In this document: piece after piece, positions 17,177-25,735 of the stretch
Numbering within the stretch: position 1 is the stretch's first letter
How the letters are laid out: each line of letters opens with the position of its first letter
NCBI GenBank assembly: GCA_040217155.1
Contig: JAVJNS010000030.1
Location: 1-64,000 of the forward strand
Source: Pelagibius sp040217155
GTDB lineage: Bacteria; Pseudomonadota; Alphaproteobacteria; Kiloniellales; Kiloniellaceae
Direction: 5' to 3'
Length of the DNA: 64,000 nt
The notes under the pieces: model-generated
What the model was told of the DNA's origin: nothing
What the model saw: only the letters and a program-made list of their open reading frames with translations
Database searches by the model: none
Made by a program: the position numbers and the translations under genes

Positions 17177-17434
17177 CTATGAATTGACCTCTGCCAAGCA
17201 GCGCGCCTTCACTGCCGCGAAGGTCCGGGCCAAGCGCGCCGCCGGCGCCTCAATCCAGGTGCTCAGCTTCGTAATGCTGGCCCCAGGTGCGTGGCGCCGC
17301 CTGTCCCGCTCCCACTTCTTCCTGCGCTCGAAAGCGCGACGCCGCGCCGCCTCATGCCGCCCGGGCGCGACGCCGCCCGTCGGCGGCGGCACCGCGGGAT
17401 AGCGAAGCTGAATGTCGATGTCGTTGAACCACAT
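17177..17434 (-). CDS. Small basic hypothetical protein
   Basis: I do not recognise this family. The 85-residue frame starts at ATG 17434 (MWFNDIDIQLRYPAVPPPTGG) with GGAAGGGAG upstream at good spacing. It is strongly basic with a central AARRRAFERRKKWERDRRRHAPG run and a helical C-terminus rich in Ala/Arg. It diverges from the ArsR-like gene at 17521 across an 86-bp gap holding a strong dyad, so it may share regulation with it. Proline-rich N-terminal PAVPPP and the basic centre suggest a nucleic-acid-binding or phage-derived protein, but nothing firm. Confidence 0.5.
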   Translation of the reverse strand: MWFNDIDIQLRYPAVPPPTGGVAPGRHEAARRRAFERRKKWERDRRRHAPGASITKLSTWIEAPAARLARTFAAVKARCLAEVNS

Positions 17435-17497
17435 GGCATTTCTCCCTTCCGGCGAGACCCGGCGACGGACAGGGAAATTACGCCATTGATCCGGCTT

Positions 17498-17523
17498 CAT
17501 ATTTCGGCTATGACCGAAATATG
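17498..17523. promoter_or_regulatory. Dyad operator overlapping an ArsR-family start codon
   Basis: Perfect inverted repeat CATATTTCGG-CTATGA-CCGAAATATG: 10-bp arms and a 6-bp spacer. The last three bases are the ATG of the ArsR-family gene at 17521, so bound repressor would cover the start codon. No Shine-Dalgarno is visible upstream, so the mRNA may be leaderless or start within the dyad. The same site lies 64 bp upstream of the divergent small gene. Confidence 0.7.
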
Positions 17524-18222
17524 ATCGGTGTCGCCTCCATCGCCGAAGTGGCCGCCCTGATGGGCGATCCCGCCCGCGCGAACATGCTGTTCGCGTTGAA
17601 GGACGACGGCTGGATCGCCGCCGGCGCGCTGTCCGCCCTTGCCGGCGTCGCGCCGAGCACCGCGAGCGAGCACCTCGCCAAGCTCAGCGACGCGGGGCTG
17701 ATCGGGGTGAGCGTTCGGGGCCGGCGGCGCTACTACAGTCTGGCCGATCCAGCCGTGGCCGAGGTCCTCGAAGCCATCGAAGGCCTGGCCGGCACGCTGA
17801 AGCAACGCAATCCGGCGCCTCAGCGCTGGGATCAGGGACTGATCCACGCGCGCGCCTGCCTGGACCATCTGGCGGGCCGGCTGGGTGCCCGGCTCGCCGA
17901 TGCCGCCGTGACGAAGGGGTTCATCCGCGACCTGTCGAGCCGGCCCGAGTTGACGGAAGCGGGGGTGGCCTGGATCGCTTCTCTCGATGTCGATATCGAC
18001 TCCCTGAGGGCCGAGCCGCGGCGGTTCCTGCGCCTCTGTCCCGACTGGGTGGAGGAGACGGCCCATATCGGCGGCGCCGTCGGAGCCGCCCTGCTGAAGG
18101 GGCTCGTCGAGGCCGGCTGGCTGCGCCGCGAGCGCGGCTCGCCGAAAGTACTGGTGACGCCTAAGGGCGTGTCCCGCTTTCGCGCGCAGCTCGACCTGGA
18201 CGTCCGCACCTTGGGCGGGTAA
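17521..18222 (+). CDS. ArsR-family winged-helix transcriptional regulator (long form)
   Basis: A 233-residue regulator, about twice the usual ArsR length. Residues 1-80 form the winged helix (AALMGDPARANMLFALKDDG, LAGVAPSTASEHLAKLSDAGLI, RGRRRYYSL). Residues about 100-233 form a C-terminal extension (HARACLDHLAGRLGARLADA, LRLCPDWVEETAHIGGAVGAALLKGLVEAGWLRR) seen in a well-populated long ArsR subgroup without a known ligand. No CVC-type metal site is present. The start codon sits inside a perfect dyad, suggesting autorepression. The MerA-like gene at 18280 is convergent, so is not part of the same transcript. Confidence 0.88.
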   Translation: MIGVASIAEVAALMGDPARANMLFALKDDGWIAAGALSALAGVAPSTASEHLAKLSDAGLIGVSVRGRRRYYSLADPAVAEVLEAIEGLAGTLKQRNPAPQRWDQGLIHARACLDHLAGRLGARLADAAVTKGFIRDLSSRPELTEAGVAWIASLDVDIDSLRAEPRRFLRLCPDWVEETAHIGGAVGAALLKGLVEAGWLRRERGSPKVLVTPKGVSRFRAQLDLDVRTLGG

Positions 18223-18279
18223 GTCAGAGCGCCGATCCTGGCGCTGTCGGTTTCGCCATGGCGTCCTGCCGCGGCGGGC

Positions 18280-19671
18280 TCACTCCAACGGCTTCAGGTC
18301 GCCCAGCATTGTCGGGATCAGTTCCGTGACGGTCGGGTGAATGTGCATGGCGCGCTGGATCACCGTGTAGGGCGCGCCGGCGTACATCACATCGAGGATG
18401 GCATGGACGGATTCGTCACCGCCGATCCCCAGGATCGTCGCGCCGAGGATCTTCTTTGTCCCGGCATCGATCAGCACCTTCATGAATCCCTGGGTCTCGC
18501 TGCGCTCGCGCGCCCGTCCGACACGGCTCATCATCATCTTTCCGACCAAGGCATCGCGGCCGGAGTCGCGAACGTCGCGCTCCGACATGCCGACCCTGCC
18601 CAACGGCGGATCAATGAACAGGCCGTAGGCGGGGATGCGGTCGGATACGCGCCGCCGGTCGTTGTCGAACATGTTGGCGGCGAGAATTTCATAGTCGTTG
18701 TACGAGGTGTGTGTGAAAGCGCCGCGGCCGTTGACGTCGCCCATCGCCCAGATGCCCGGCACGTTGGAGCGCAGCTGGTCGTCGACAACGACATAGCCTC
18801 GCGCGTCGGTTTCGACGCCGCCCTTGTCGAGACCCAGGTCGTCGGTGTTGGGTTTGCGGCCGACCGCGAGAAGCACATGACTGCCGACCACTTCCTCCTG
18901 GCCCGCTTCGCAGTTGGCGGTGACCGCCACCTTGCCGCCGCGCTGTTCCAGGCCGATGCAGTCCGATTTCAGGCGGATGCCGATGCCTTCGTTCTCCAGG
19001 ATTTCCTTCACCGCCGCGGAGACCTCCTCGTCCTCGCGCCCGATGAGGTGCGGTCCCATCTCCACGACCGTCACCTCGCTGCCGAAGCGCCGGTACATCT
19101 GCGCGAACTCCAGCCCGATATAGCTGCCGCCGATGATCACCAGATGCTGCGGGAGGAAATCCACCTCCATGATGCTGGAATTGGTCAGGTAGTCGACGTT
19201 GCCGTTCCCTGGCCCGACCCCCGGCATATCGGGGATCGCGGCGCGCCCGCCCACGTTCAGAACGATCTTCTCGGCTTCCAGAAGATCGCCGTTGACCCTC
19301 ACTGACGTCGGGCTCTCGAAGCGCCCATGTCCCTCGAAGACGGTGAGGCGCTCCATGGTCTTGAGCCACTTCGTGACGCCTTCGTTGGAGTGCCGGACAA
19401 TGCCGTCCTTGCGGGCCTTGACGCTTTTCATGTCGACGCTGACCGCGCCCTCGATCGTCACCCCGAAATCGGCGCCGCGCCGCGCCATATGGGCGGCCCG
19501 CGCGCTCGCCACCAGCGCCTTGGTCGGGGTGCAGCCGACGTTCACGCAGGTCCCGCCGAATAGCTTGCGCTCGATGATCGCGGTCTTCATGCCCTCCCGG
19601 GTCATCCGCGCGGCGAGTGCGGGCCCGGACTGTCCGGTGCCGATGATGATCGCGTCGAACTTTTCGGTCAT
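18280..19671 (-). CDS. MerA-like FAD-dependent pyridine nucleotide-disulfide oxidoreductase
   Basis: A 463-residue flavoprotein of the dihydrolipoamide dehydrogenase/mercuric reductase class. The FAD motif IIIGTGQSGPALAARM is at residues 8-23, the redox disulfide Cys42/Cys47 is in FGGTCVNVGCTPTK, and the NAD(P) motif is VIIGGSYIGLEFAQMYRRFG. The dimerisation domain ends HIHPTVTELIPTMLGDLKPLE. It lacks both the N-terminal HMA domain and the C-terminal cysteine pair of true MerA, so mercury reduction is unlikely. Annotations of relatives are split between 'mercuric reductase' and 'FAD-containing oxidoreductase'. The second is safer. Confidence 0.9.
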   Translation of the reverse strand: MTEKFDAIIIGTGQSGPALAARMTREGMKTAIIERKLFGGTCVNVGCTPTKALVASARAAHMARRGADFGVTIEGAVSVDMKSVKARKDGIVRHSNEGVTKWLKTMERLTVFEGHGRFESPTSVRVNGDLLEAEKIVLNVGGRAAIPDMPGVGPGNGNVDYLTNSSIMEVDFLPQHLVIIGGSYIGLEFAQMYRRFGSEVTVVEMGPHLIGREDEEVSAAVKEILENEGIGIRLKSDCIGLEQRGGKVAVTANCEAGQEEVVGSHVLLAVGRKPNTDDLGLDKGGVETDARGYVVVDDQLRSNVPGIWAMGDVNGRGAFTHTSYNDYEILAANMFDNDRRRVSDRIPAYGLFIDPPLGRVGMSERDVRDSGRDALVGKMMMSRVGRARERSETQGFMKVLIDAGTKKILGATILGIGGDESVHAILDVMYAGAPYTVIQRAMHIHPTVTELIPTMLGDLKPLE

Positions 19672-19831
19672 GACTGCTCATCCTCTTCTCGAGTTCTTAT
19701 CCTCGGTTCCGAATGAGCCTAATGGAAGTGGCGCCGCGCCCGGAAAATTAATCTGTGGCATAAAGAGCTTTGGCCGAGGGCCGTGCCGGCGTCTCGAGTC
19801 TCATCCGTGCCGAGCCCGTCCCCGCGCCAGG

Positions 19832-20863
19832 TCAGGTGAAATAGTAGATACCGGCCAGAATGAAGCCGGCGATGAAAACCGTTTCGGCGATGATCAGGGC
19901 GATCGCCTGGCCGCCGACATCGAGGATGCGCCGCAACGAGGTTTTCATGCCGACCGCCGCGATCGCCACCAGCAGCGCCCAGCGCGAGAGCTCGCCGAGC
20001 CGGTCCACGACGACTTCGGGCAGGACCCCGGCGGAGTTCAGCGCGGCGAAGCCGAGGAACGCGAGGACGAAGCCCGGGATCAGCGGCGGCCGCTTGGTCT
20101 TGTCCGGCGTCTCGGCGCCCGCCGCCCGTATCGACAGCGCGAAGATCAGCACCACCGGGGCCAGCATGGTCACGCGGATCAGCTTCACCAGGGTCGCGGT
20201 CTCTCCGGTCTCGTTCGAGACCGAGAAGCCGGCGCCGACGACCTGCGCCACATCGTGGATCGTACCGCCGAGAAACACACCGGTCGCCCGGTGGTCCAGA
20301 TCGAACAGCTCGCTGACGATCGGATAGGCGATCATGGCGATGGTGCTGAGCACGGTGACGCTGAGGACCGTGAAGATGAGATTGCGCTCGGAATGCTCGT
20401 TCTTCGGCAGCACGGCGGCGATCGCCATGGCGGCGGATGCGCCGCAGATCGCCACGGCGCCGCCGGTGAGCAGCGCCAGACGCCAGCCCCGGCCCAGAAG
20501 ACGGGCGCCGATGAGGCCGAAGAGAATGGTGGCGGCGACACCGACGACGACCAGCGCGATCAGTTCCGCGCCGAGCCCGACGATCAGATCGACGCTGATG
20601 CGCGCGCCCAGGAGGGCCACGCCCAGGCGCAGCACGCGCTTGGCGGAAAATTCGATGCCCTGGACACAGCGGCCTTCCTCGGCGAGAAAATGGAAAGCGA
20701 TTCCGAGCAGCAATGCCATCAGCATCGCCGGAGCGCCGTAGTGATCGGAGAGGAACTGCGCGGTAATGGCGACGACGACGCAGACCAGGAACCCCGGGCC
20801 TATGCCGCGGAGCAGATGTCCCGACTGTCCAAGTCCGGTCGCTAAGGCGTTCGTGCTGGTCAT
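19832..20863 (-). CDS. YeiH/UPF0324-family membrane protein
   Basis: A 343-residue inner-membrane protein with about ten hydrophobic segments. Family features include LMALLLGIAFHFLAEE near the start, the GIEFSAKRVLRLGVALLGARIS motif, TGGAVAICGASAAMAIAAVLP and GVFLGGTIHDVAQVVGAGF. The family is of uncertain transport function; a few members are linked to sulfonate or sulfate metabolism. ATG 20863 (MTSTNALATG) is chosen because GGAGGAA sits 8 bp upstream; the longer frame starts within non-conserved sequence. The LysR regulator that often accompanies yeiH is not present here. Confidence 0.9.
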   Translation of the reverse strand: MTSTNALATGLGQSGHLLRGIGPGFLVCVVVAITAQFLSDHYGAPAMLMALLLGIAFHFLAEEGRCVQGIEFSAKRVLRLGVALLGARISVDLIVGLGAELIALVVVGVAATILFGLIGARLLGRGWRLALLTGGAVAICGASAAMAIAAVLPKNEHSERNLIFTVLSVTVLSTIAMIAYPIVSELFDLDHRATGVFLGGTIHDVAQVVGAGFSVSNETGETATLVKLIRVTMLAPVVLIFALSIRAAGAETPDKTKRPPLIPGFVLAFLGFAALNSAGVLPEVVVDRLGELSRWALLVAIAAVGMKTSLRRILDVGGQAIALIIAETVFIAGFILAGIYYFT

Positions 20864-21431
20864 CTTGGGTTCCTCCGGCGCGGCGCCCGAAAGCACCGCG
20901 CCGCTGGGTCGCGGGGAGAGTCTTGTGGCGTCTCAGTCAGGCCCGGCTGCGGCGCCAAGGCTTCACGGCGGAAGGCTTCGCCCGGTTCCTGGTTCAGCAC
21001 CGCTTCGGGGGAGGTGGTGACGCCCTCCTCCATCTGCGCCGTGACGGCCGCCCGCAGCGCCTCGGTCAACGGATCCTTAGTGGTAACCTGCAAGCTCCTC
21101 AGGCCGCAAGCCTCAGCCACCTTGGCGTCTTCGGCACCGAGATGGCGTTCGGTGTCGATCGGAGACGATCGCGGGCGGCTGCCGGCGACGCTTTGGTTCC
21201 GCGCCGCGACCCGGCGGCTGACCCTGGAACGCGCATTTTCGCACCTGAGCCGTGGGGCCATGCCGCCGTCGAACGGCCGCTCCCGGTGTCGGCGCCATTC
21301 TCTTCAACAGAGCAACGTCGCGAAACGGCGGCCAGTGTCGTAAGCTTCGGCGGGCGTGGCCGCCGCGCCGCGCCATCGGAGACACTGCGATACTCTCACC
21401 GGCGGCCGCCAATCAGAAGGGATGACAGTAA
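20864..21431. other. 568-bp region without a recognised gene
   Basis: Several overlapping frames are open through this GC-rich stretch, none with a recognisable domain. The best is a minus-strand frame ending at 20860 whose middle reads like protein (EALRAAVTAQMEEGVTTSPEAVLNQEP). That could be a decayed or very divergent gene, but its ends are low-complexity Arg/Pro sequence, so I do not call it a CDS. Confidence 0.35.
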
Positions 21432-21836
21432 GTGGACAAGATCAGGCCTGGACTGACCGGTCAGGCGGAAATGATGGTCGGCACCAGCGACACCGCGCCG
21501 CGCATCGGCTCGGGCCGCATCGCGGTGCTGGGAACCCCCAAAATGATCAACCTCATCGAGGAGGCCGCGCTGGCCGCGGTCGAGCACCTGCTGCCCGAAG
21601 GCAAGCAGTCGCTGGGCACGCATCTGGAGGTTTCCCACCTGGCGGCGACGCCGGTCGGCATGACGGTGAAGGCGCAGGCCGAACTGATCGGGGTGGACGG
21701 CCGCAAGCTGTTGTTCGCGGTTCGCGCCCACGACGGCATGGACCTGATCGGCGAGGGCCGCCACGAGCGCGTGATCGTCACCGCCGCCACCTTCCAGGCG
21801 CGGATCGACGAGAAGGGCAAGGCCCTGAAGGCGTGA
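21432..21836 (+). CDS. Hotdog-fold thioesterase (FlK-like)
   Basis: A 134-residue acyl-CoA thioesterase-type hotdog protein. The pattern GLTGQAEMMVGTSDTAPRIGSGRIAVLGTPKMINLIEEAALAAVEHLLPEGKQSLGTHLEVSHLAATPVGMTVKAQAEL matches the fluoroacetyl-CoA thioesterase-like group, including the catalytic-region Thr/Glu/His arrangement. Natural substrates of most members are unknown. The start is a GTG at 21432 after a GAAGGGAT-type ribosome site. It stands alone and is followed by a short 15-bp tandem repeat. Confidence 0.85.
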   Translation: MDKIRPGLTGQAEMMVGTSDTAPRIGSGRIAVLGTPKMINLIEEAALAAVEHLLPEGKQSLGTHLEVSHLAATPVGMTVKAQAELIGVDGRKLLFAVRAHDGMDLIGEGRHERVIVTAATFQARIDEKGKALKA

Positions 21837-21848
21837 TCGCGCGTCGGC

Positions 21849-21900
21849 GGGCGCCTGTCGCACGGCCGCCTGTCGCACGGCCGCCAGTCACATGGCCGCC
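21849..21900 (+). repeat. 15-bp tandem repeat
   Basis: About 3.5 copies of a GGCCGCCTGTCGCAC unit, at 21849-21863, 21864-21878 and 21879-21893, then a partial copy. The second and first copies differ at one position; the third has four changes. It lies 12 bp after the thioesterase stop and is followed by a CCCCAGCCGGGG palindrome at about 21913. Confidence 0.75.
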
Positions 21901-22071
21901 TCCGTCGTCCTCGCCCCAGCCGGGGAAGGTGAGGGGCGCCGGTTGATCAAGAGTTTCCTGTGAAGGGCGGCGCTGCAGAATCCCACTAGCGCGCGCTTTT
22001 GAAATCGGCTAAACAGCGCCGCCGCGACCTGCCGGCCCGCAAGGCGCCGACTTTCAAGGACCAAGAAAATC

Positions 22072-22956
22072 ATGCTAGGGCATGCCTGTGTCTTCGCAAC
22101 GCCCCGCCGCGGGCGGTGGCGCGAAGCCGTTCTGTGTGTCGCTTATTTGTGTGCCGCCGCCCTGCTTCCCGGAAGCGATGCCAAGGCGGAAACGCTGCTG
22201 GAACGCGGGACCTACCTGATGGAGGGTATCGTCGCCTGCGGCAACTGCCACACGCCGCAGGGCCCGGACGGTCCGCTGGCGGGCATGGACCTGGCCGGCG
22301 GCATGGCCTTCGAGTTCGAGCCCTTCACCGCCTACAGCGCCAATATCACGCCGGACGTGGAGACCGGTATCGGCGGGTGGAGCGACGCGCAGATCATCGC
22401 CGCGATCCGCGAGGGGCGCCGTCCGGACGGCACCCTTATCGGGCCGCCGATGCCGATCGCGCTCTACCGCAACCTGTCCGACCGCGACGTTGGCGCCATC
22501 GTCGCTTACCTGCGGGCGCAAAAGGCGGTCAGCAACGCGGTGACGAAATCGGACTACCGCATGCCGCTGCCGCCGAACTACGGCCCGCCGGTGACATCGG
22601 TGGCCGAGGTGCCGACGGACGATAAGGTCGCCTATGGCGCCTACCTGGCCGGGCCGCTGGGCCACTGCGTCGAGTGCCATTCGCCGATGGGGCCGCAGGG
22701 CCCGGATTGGGAGAACCAGCTCGGCGCCGGAGGCTTGGAGATTCCTGGTCCCTGGGGGGTCAGCGTCTCGTCCAACATCACGCCGGCCGGCCTCGCCGAC
22801 TGGAGCGATGCGGCGATCAAGACGGCGATTACCCAGGGCCAGCGGCCGGACGGCAGCCGTCTGCTGCCACCGATGCCGGTGACCTACTATGCCAAGGTGA
22901 GGGAGGCGGACCTCGACGCGCTGGTCGCCTACCTGCGCAGCCTGCCGGAGAAATGA
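22072..22956 (+). CDS. Diheme cytochrome c
   Basis: An exported 294-residue electron carrier with two c-type haem sites: CGNCH at residues 56-60 and CVECH at 199-203. The N-terminus has a hydrophobic signal at about 19-35 (AVLCVAYLCAAALLPGSDAKAE). The two halves are homologous (ACGNCHTPQGP...SANITPD...GWSDAQI and HCVECHSPMGP...SSNITPA...DWSDAAI), as in subunits of membrane-bound alcohol or gluconate dehydrogenases. No dehydrogenase partner is nearby, so its donor is unknown. It ends 5-10 bp before a strong hairpin shared with the convergent gene. Confidence 0.92.
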   Translation: MLGHACVFATPRRGRWREAVLCVAYLCAAALLPGSDAKAETLLERGTYLMEGIVACGNCHTPQGPDGPLAGMDLAGGMAFEFEPFTAYSANITPDVETGIGGWSDAQIIAAIREGRRPDGTLIGPPMPIALYRNLSDRDVGAIVAYLRAQKAVSNAVTKSDYRMPLPPNYGPPVTSVAEVPTDDKVAYGAYLAGPLGHCVECHSPMGPQGPDWENQLGAGGLEIPGPWGVSVSSNITPAGLADWSDAAIKTAITQGQRPDGSRLLPPMPVTYYAKVREADLDALVAYLRSLPEK

Positions 22957-22960
22957 CAAA

Positions 22961-22992
22961 GAGGGGCCCGGGCGCTTGAATGCCCGGGCCTC
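22961..22992. terminator. Bidirectional hairpin between convergent genes
   Basis: Stem GGCCCGGGC / GCCCGGGCC with loop GCTTGAAT-like, just after the cytochrome c stop and 34 bp before the stop of the convergent large gene. TCAGTTT follows on the plus strand, a weak T-rich tail. The very stable stem suggests a terminator for both transcripts. Confidence 0.65.
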
Positions 22993-23025
22993 AGTTTGGG
23001 AGTAGCGGCCTAAGGGGGAAAGGCG

Positions 23026-24732
23026 CTACTCGGCAGCCTGGATCCTGTCCTCGCGGGAGACCCGCTGGAAGACTTCGCTCAAGCGCTTGCTGTCGCGCGC
23101 CATCATTTCGCTGACCTCGTTCCAACCCTGCTCCAGGCCCTTGAACATCAGGGGCTGGAAAGCATCGAGCTTGAACTTGCGGCGCTCGCCGGCTTCAAAG
23201 GACTTGCGCAACTGCAGCGCCAGTCCGCGTGTCGATAGCGCCATGTGACCGAGCAGGGTCTCTTCGATGAACGACCAGGGCGGGCAGGAGAGGCAGGGAT
23301 CGGGCCGCGGGCCGTCGGGTCCGATGGGGCCGTTGAAGAACTCGATCAGCACGCGCTCGTGGAGCTTGCGGTTGAAGTCCCTGAGCCAGTCGAGCACGAA
23401 GGCCGTTACCCAGCAGGGTCCGTAGTGATAGACCAGGTGGTCTCTGAAGATCGTGCCGACGCGCGCGGCCCCGACCTTGGGATGCACCTCCAGCAGGCCG
23501 ACATACTCGAAGTGCGACTTCACGAAGTCGAAGAAGCAGTGTGCCCGGTAGCGGCCCGGCGGGGCCAGCCAGACCGCGAGGTTGATGAAATAGCGGCTGA
23601 TCTTCTGCCAGGCCGTGGTGTCGGCAGCGCCCTCCAGGCCCAGCAAGTTGATGTCCATGTGATGGTGCCAGGTGGAGTCCACCGCGACCCGGCCGATGTC
23701 GGTCACGTGCCCGTCATAGACGCTGATCATCGGAAAGTGCTGCGCCGGGGTGTCGCCCTTCTGGTGATTGTAGGGCGGGTCGGCCAGCGTATTGCCCCAG
23801 GCGATGATGCGCGGCCGCGGCTGGCTGGAACCGCTGCCGGGATACTCCGGCCCGCTGTAGCCGCTGAAGCTGTAGTTGGCGCCGAGATCGATCTGGCTCT
23901 CGGTGAAGCAGCAGCCTTCGTGCGCGTGGTCCGGCATGACGTCGATCGGCCCCAGGGTCGGGTGGCAGAGCACCGGGTGCGGGCGTTTGTGTACCAGGAA
24001 ATGGCCGTGCTTGTGCTGCTGCCAGGCCACCCATTGGATCGGCTGCGGCACGTGGTCGGACTGGTTGTTGAAGGGGATGACGTCCGGCGTGCCGGCGATG
24101 TTCGCCTGTCCGGGGGTGGCAGGCTGGCCGGTGTCGAGGCGGTCGAGGCCGCCGATCGGCGGCACGCCGTCGGCGTTGGTCCACTTGCGCATGGTGCCGA
24201 CGCGCGGAATGCGATGGCACAGGGAGGCGCCGAGATAGTCGTGATCACCGGTGGCGAAGACGCCGCCCCGGTGTTCGTTCATCCAGCGGGTGAGGGCCTC
24301 CAACTCGCTGTCGTTCAGCGGCAGCGCGCCCGGCTGGGCGATGTTGGAATCGGGGCCGGCGTCGTTACCCGGCTTGAAGCCGTAGAGCCAGATCTCGTCA
24401 TAGCCGTCGATGACCTGGTTGCCGCCGGCCGTGGCGTCGAAGCGGAAGCCGTTGTACTTGGGCTGGGTGGCGCCGGGGTTGGCGGCAGTCACCATGGGGC
24501 TGACCGAGGAGCGCTGAGCCAGAGTCACATCGAAGCGCGTGCAGCCGACCCTGGCGTCGCGCAGCAGCTTCACCAGACGGCCAATTCCGAACACGCCCGG
24601 CCCTGTAGTGAGGCTGATCTCGGTATCGACCACCACCAGGATCTTGATCCGGGCGGTCAGCAGGAACTCCTTGTAGGCGGCGGCGAGGTGGTCGCGGTAG
24701 GCGTCCGCGACGGTGATCAGGGTGTCGTCCAT
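23026..24732 (-). CDS. Large unrecognised protein with a GATase-like N-terminal fold
   Basis: I cannot assign a family to this 568-residue protein. Residues about 28-180 read like an alpha/beta (flavodoxin/GATase-like, ThuA-like) domain: KILVVVDTEI, GRLVKLLRDARV, RFDVTLAQ, then DEIWLYGFKPGND, LEALTRWMNEHRGGVFATGDHDYLG. The middle is rich in His, Pro and Gly (VLCHPTLGPIDVMPDHAHEGCCF; STWHHHMDINLLG), which suggests metal binding. The C-terminus is helical and charged, with CLSCPPW before it. No signal peptide or membrane segment is evident. ATG 24732 follows AAAGGA; the longer frame looks non-coding. A PilZ gene lies 246 bp upstream on the same strand. Confidence 0.75.
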   Translation of the reverse strand: MDDTLITVADAYRDHLAAAYKEFLLTARIKILVVVDTEISLTTGPGVFGIGRLVKLLRDARVGCTRFDVTLAQRSSVSPMVTAANPGATQPKYNGFRFDATAGGNQVIDGYDEIWLYGFKPGNDAGPDSNIAQPGALPLNDSELEALTRWMNEHRGGVFATGDHDYLGASLCHRIPRVGTMRKWTNADGVPPIGGLDRLDTGQPATPGQANIAGTPDVIPFNNQSDHVPQPIQWVAWQQHKHGHFLVHKRPHPVLCHPTLGPIDVMPDHAHEGCCFTESQIDLGANYSFSGYSGPEYPGSGSSQPRPRIIAWGNTLADPPYNHQKGDTPAQHFPMISVYDGHVTDIGRVAVDSTWHHHMDINLLGLEGAADTTAWQKISRYFINLAVWLAPPGRYRAHCFFDFVKSHFEYVGLLEVHPKVGAARVGTIFRDHLVYHYGPCWVTAFVLDWLRDFNRKLHERVLIEFFNGPIGPDGPRPDPCLSCPPWSFIEETLLGHMALSTRGLALQLRKSFEAGERRKFKLDAFQPLMFKGLEQGWNEVSEMMARDSKRLSEVFQRVSREDRIQAAE

Positions 24733-24978
24733 CTCACTGGTCCTTTTCGATCTCAAACGGGTTGATGAGATCTCCCGGCTTCGACGGCACTGTTGTTCTT
24801 GTCCGGTCTTGTGCAGGCGGCAACCTGCCAACGGGCTTCACGATGAGATTGGCAGGAAAAGGGGCGGGCGCCAGTGCGCTTTGGCACAGCCGCCCCAATG
24901 GAAGCGCCGGTTACTCCCGAAGAGCGTTGCGGTTTCTACTGCAAGGCTGGGGAGTGCCGGGTTCAGGAACGCAGCGCG

Positions 24979-25338
24979 TCAGGCGTGTCCGACCTGCAGG
25001 CAGCGTTGCGGCAGCAGGGCGGCCATGATGGCGGCGACCTTCTCGGGATCGTCATGGAAGCACAGGCCCAGGGTTTCGCCGCGGCGCCACACCACCGCGC
25101 CACCGAAGTGGACGGTGCCAGCGAGGATCAGGGTCACCTGGCTGCCAACCGGCACGTCGCCGGCGGTCCAGATCTTCACGCCGTTCAGCGAGGCGTCGAC
25201 GACCGTGCCCTCGACGGCGCCCTCGGGTGTCAGCATGCGGGCCTTGAGAATGGTCGCGGCGCGAATGAACTGGCGGCGGTCCTCGGGCCTTCCGGAGTCC
25301 TGCAGGTCCGCCACGCTGATGTCTTGCTCCCAGGACAT
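24979..25338 (-). CDS. PilZ domain protein
   Basis: A single-domain PilZ protein of about 119 residues, likely a cyclic-di-GMP receptor. The N-terminal arginine motif appears as RPEDRRQFIRAAT and the second motif as DASLNGVKIW (D-x-S-x-x-G), followed by strands GSQVTLILAGTVHFGGAVVWRRGETLGLCF. Both c-di-GMP-binding elements are present, so binding is plausible. ATG 25338 follows AAGAAAGAG; an upstream ATG at 25386 would add 16 residues. It is the gene immediately upstream of the large unrecognised protein. Confidence 0.85.
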   Translation of the reverse strand: MSWEQDISVADLQDSGRPEDRRQFIRAATILKARMLTPEGAVEGTVVDASLNGVKIWTAGDVPVGSQVTLILAGTVHFGGAVVWRRGETLGLCFHDDPEKVAAIMAALLPQRCLQVGHA

Positions 25339-25735
25339 GGGTGTCACTCTTTCTTGAAGGGGCGCCGGCACCGCCCGGAGGCTCATTCCAAGTCTCGGGG
25401 GAAGTTGAGCCAGCGGCAGTTGGGGGAACCCGCCGCTGGCTCGATCGAGACAGATACTCTTCCATAAGCCGATTGGGGAAAGCTCAGGAATTACCGGATC
25501 GTCCCACCATTTGATTTCCCGCCGCTTAAATTTTTAGGTTAAGGAAGTTTTTCCTGATCGTGGCCAGAGGCTCGGCGGCGACGGCTGGACTGGAAGATAA
25601 AAATTGCGTCCTATAACAGATCGTTACAGATGAAAATTGATTTTTTACATCAATCGAGCCGGCGGTCGCCGCTGGCGTAGTCGCGGCCTCTTTTGGGTTG
25701 GTGGCGCGGGGCGTCAGGGATTGGCCGCGGTCGGC
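25339..25735. other. AT-richer intergenic region
   Basis: This 397-bp stretch has no gene I can support. About 25520-25660 is clearly richer in A and T than its surroundings (TTTAAATTTTTAGGTTAAGG, GATAAAAATTGCG, GAAAATTGATTTTTTACATC), so it likely holds promoters, probably for the PilZ gene leftwards. No -35/-10 pair stands out enough to mark. Confidence 0.4.

Noticed and set aside
20860..21261. Possible minus-strand gene upstream of yeiH
   Set aside because: A short protein-like middle only; ends are Arg/Pro-rich and no start, ribosome site or family is visible.
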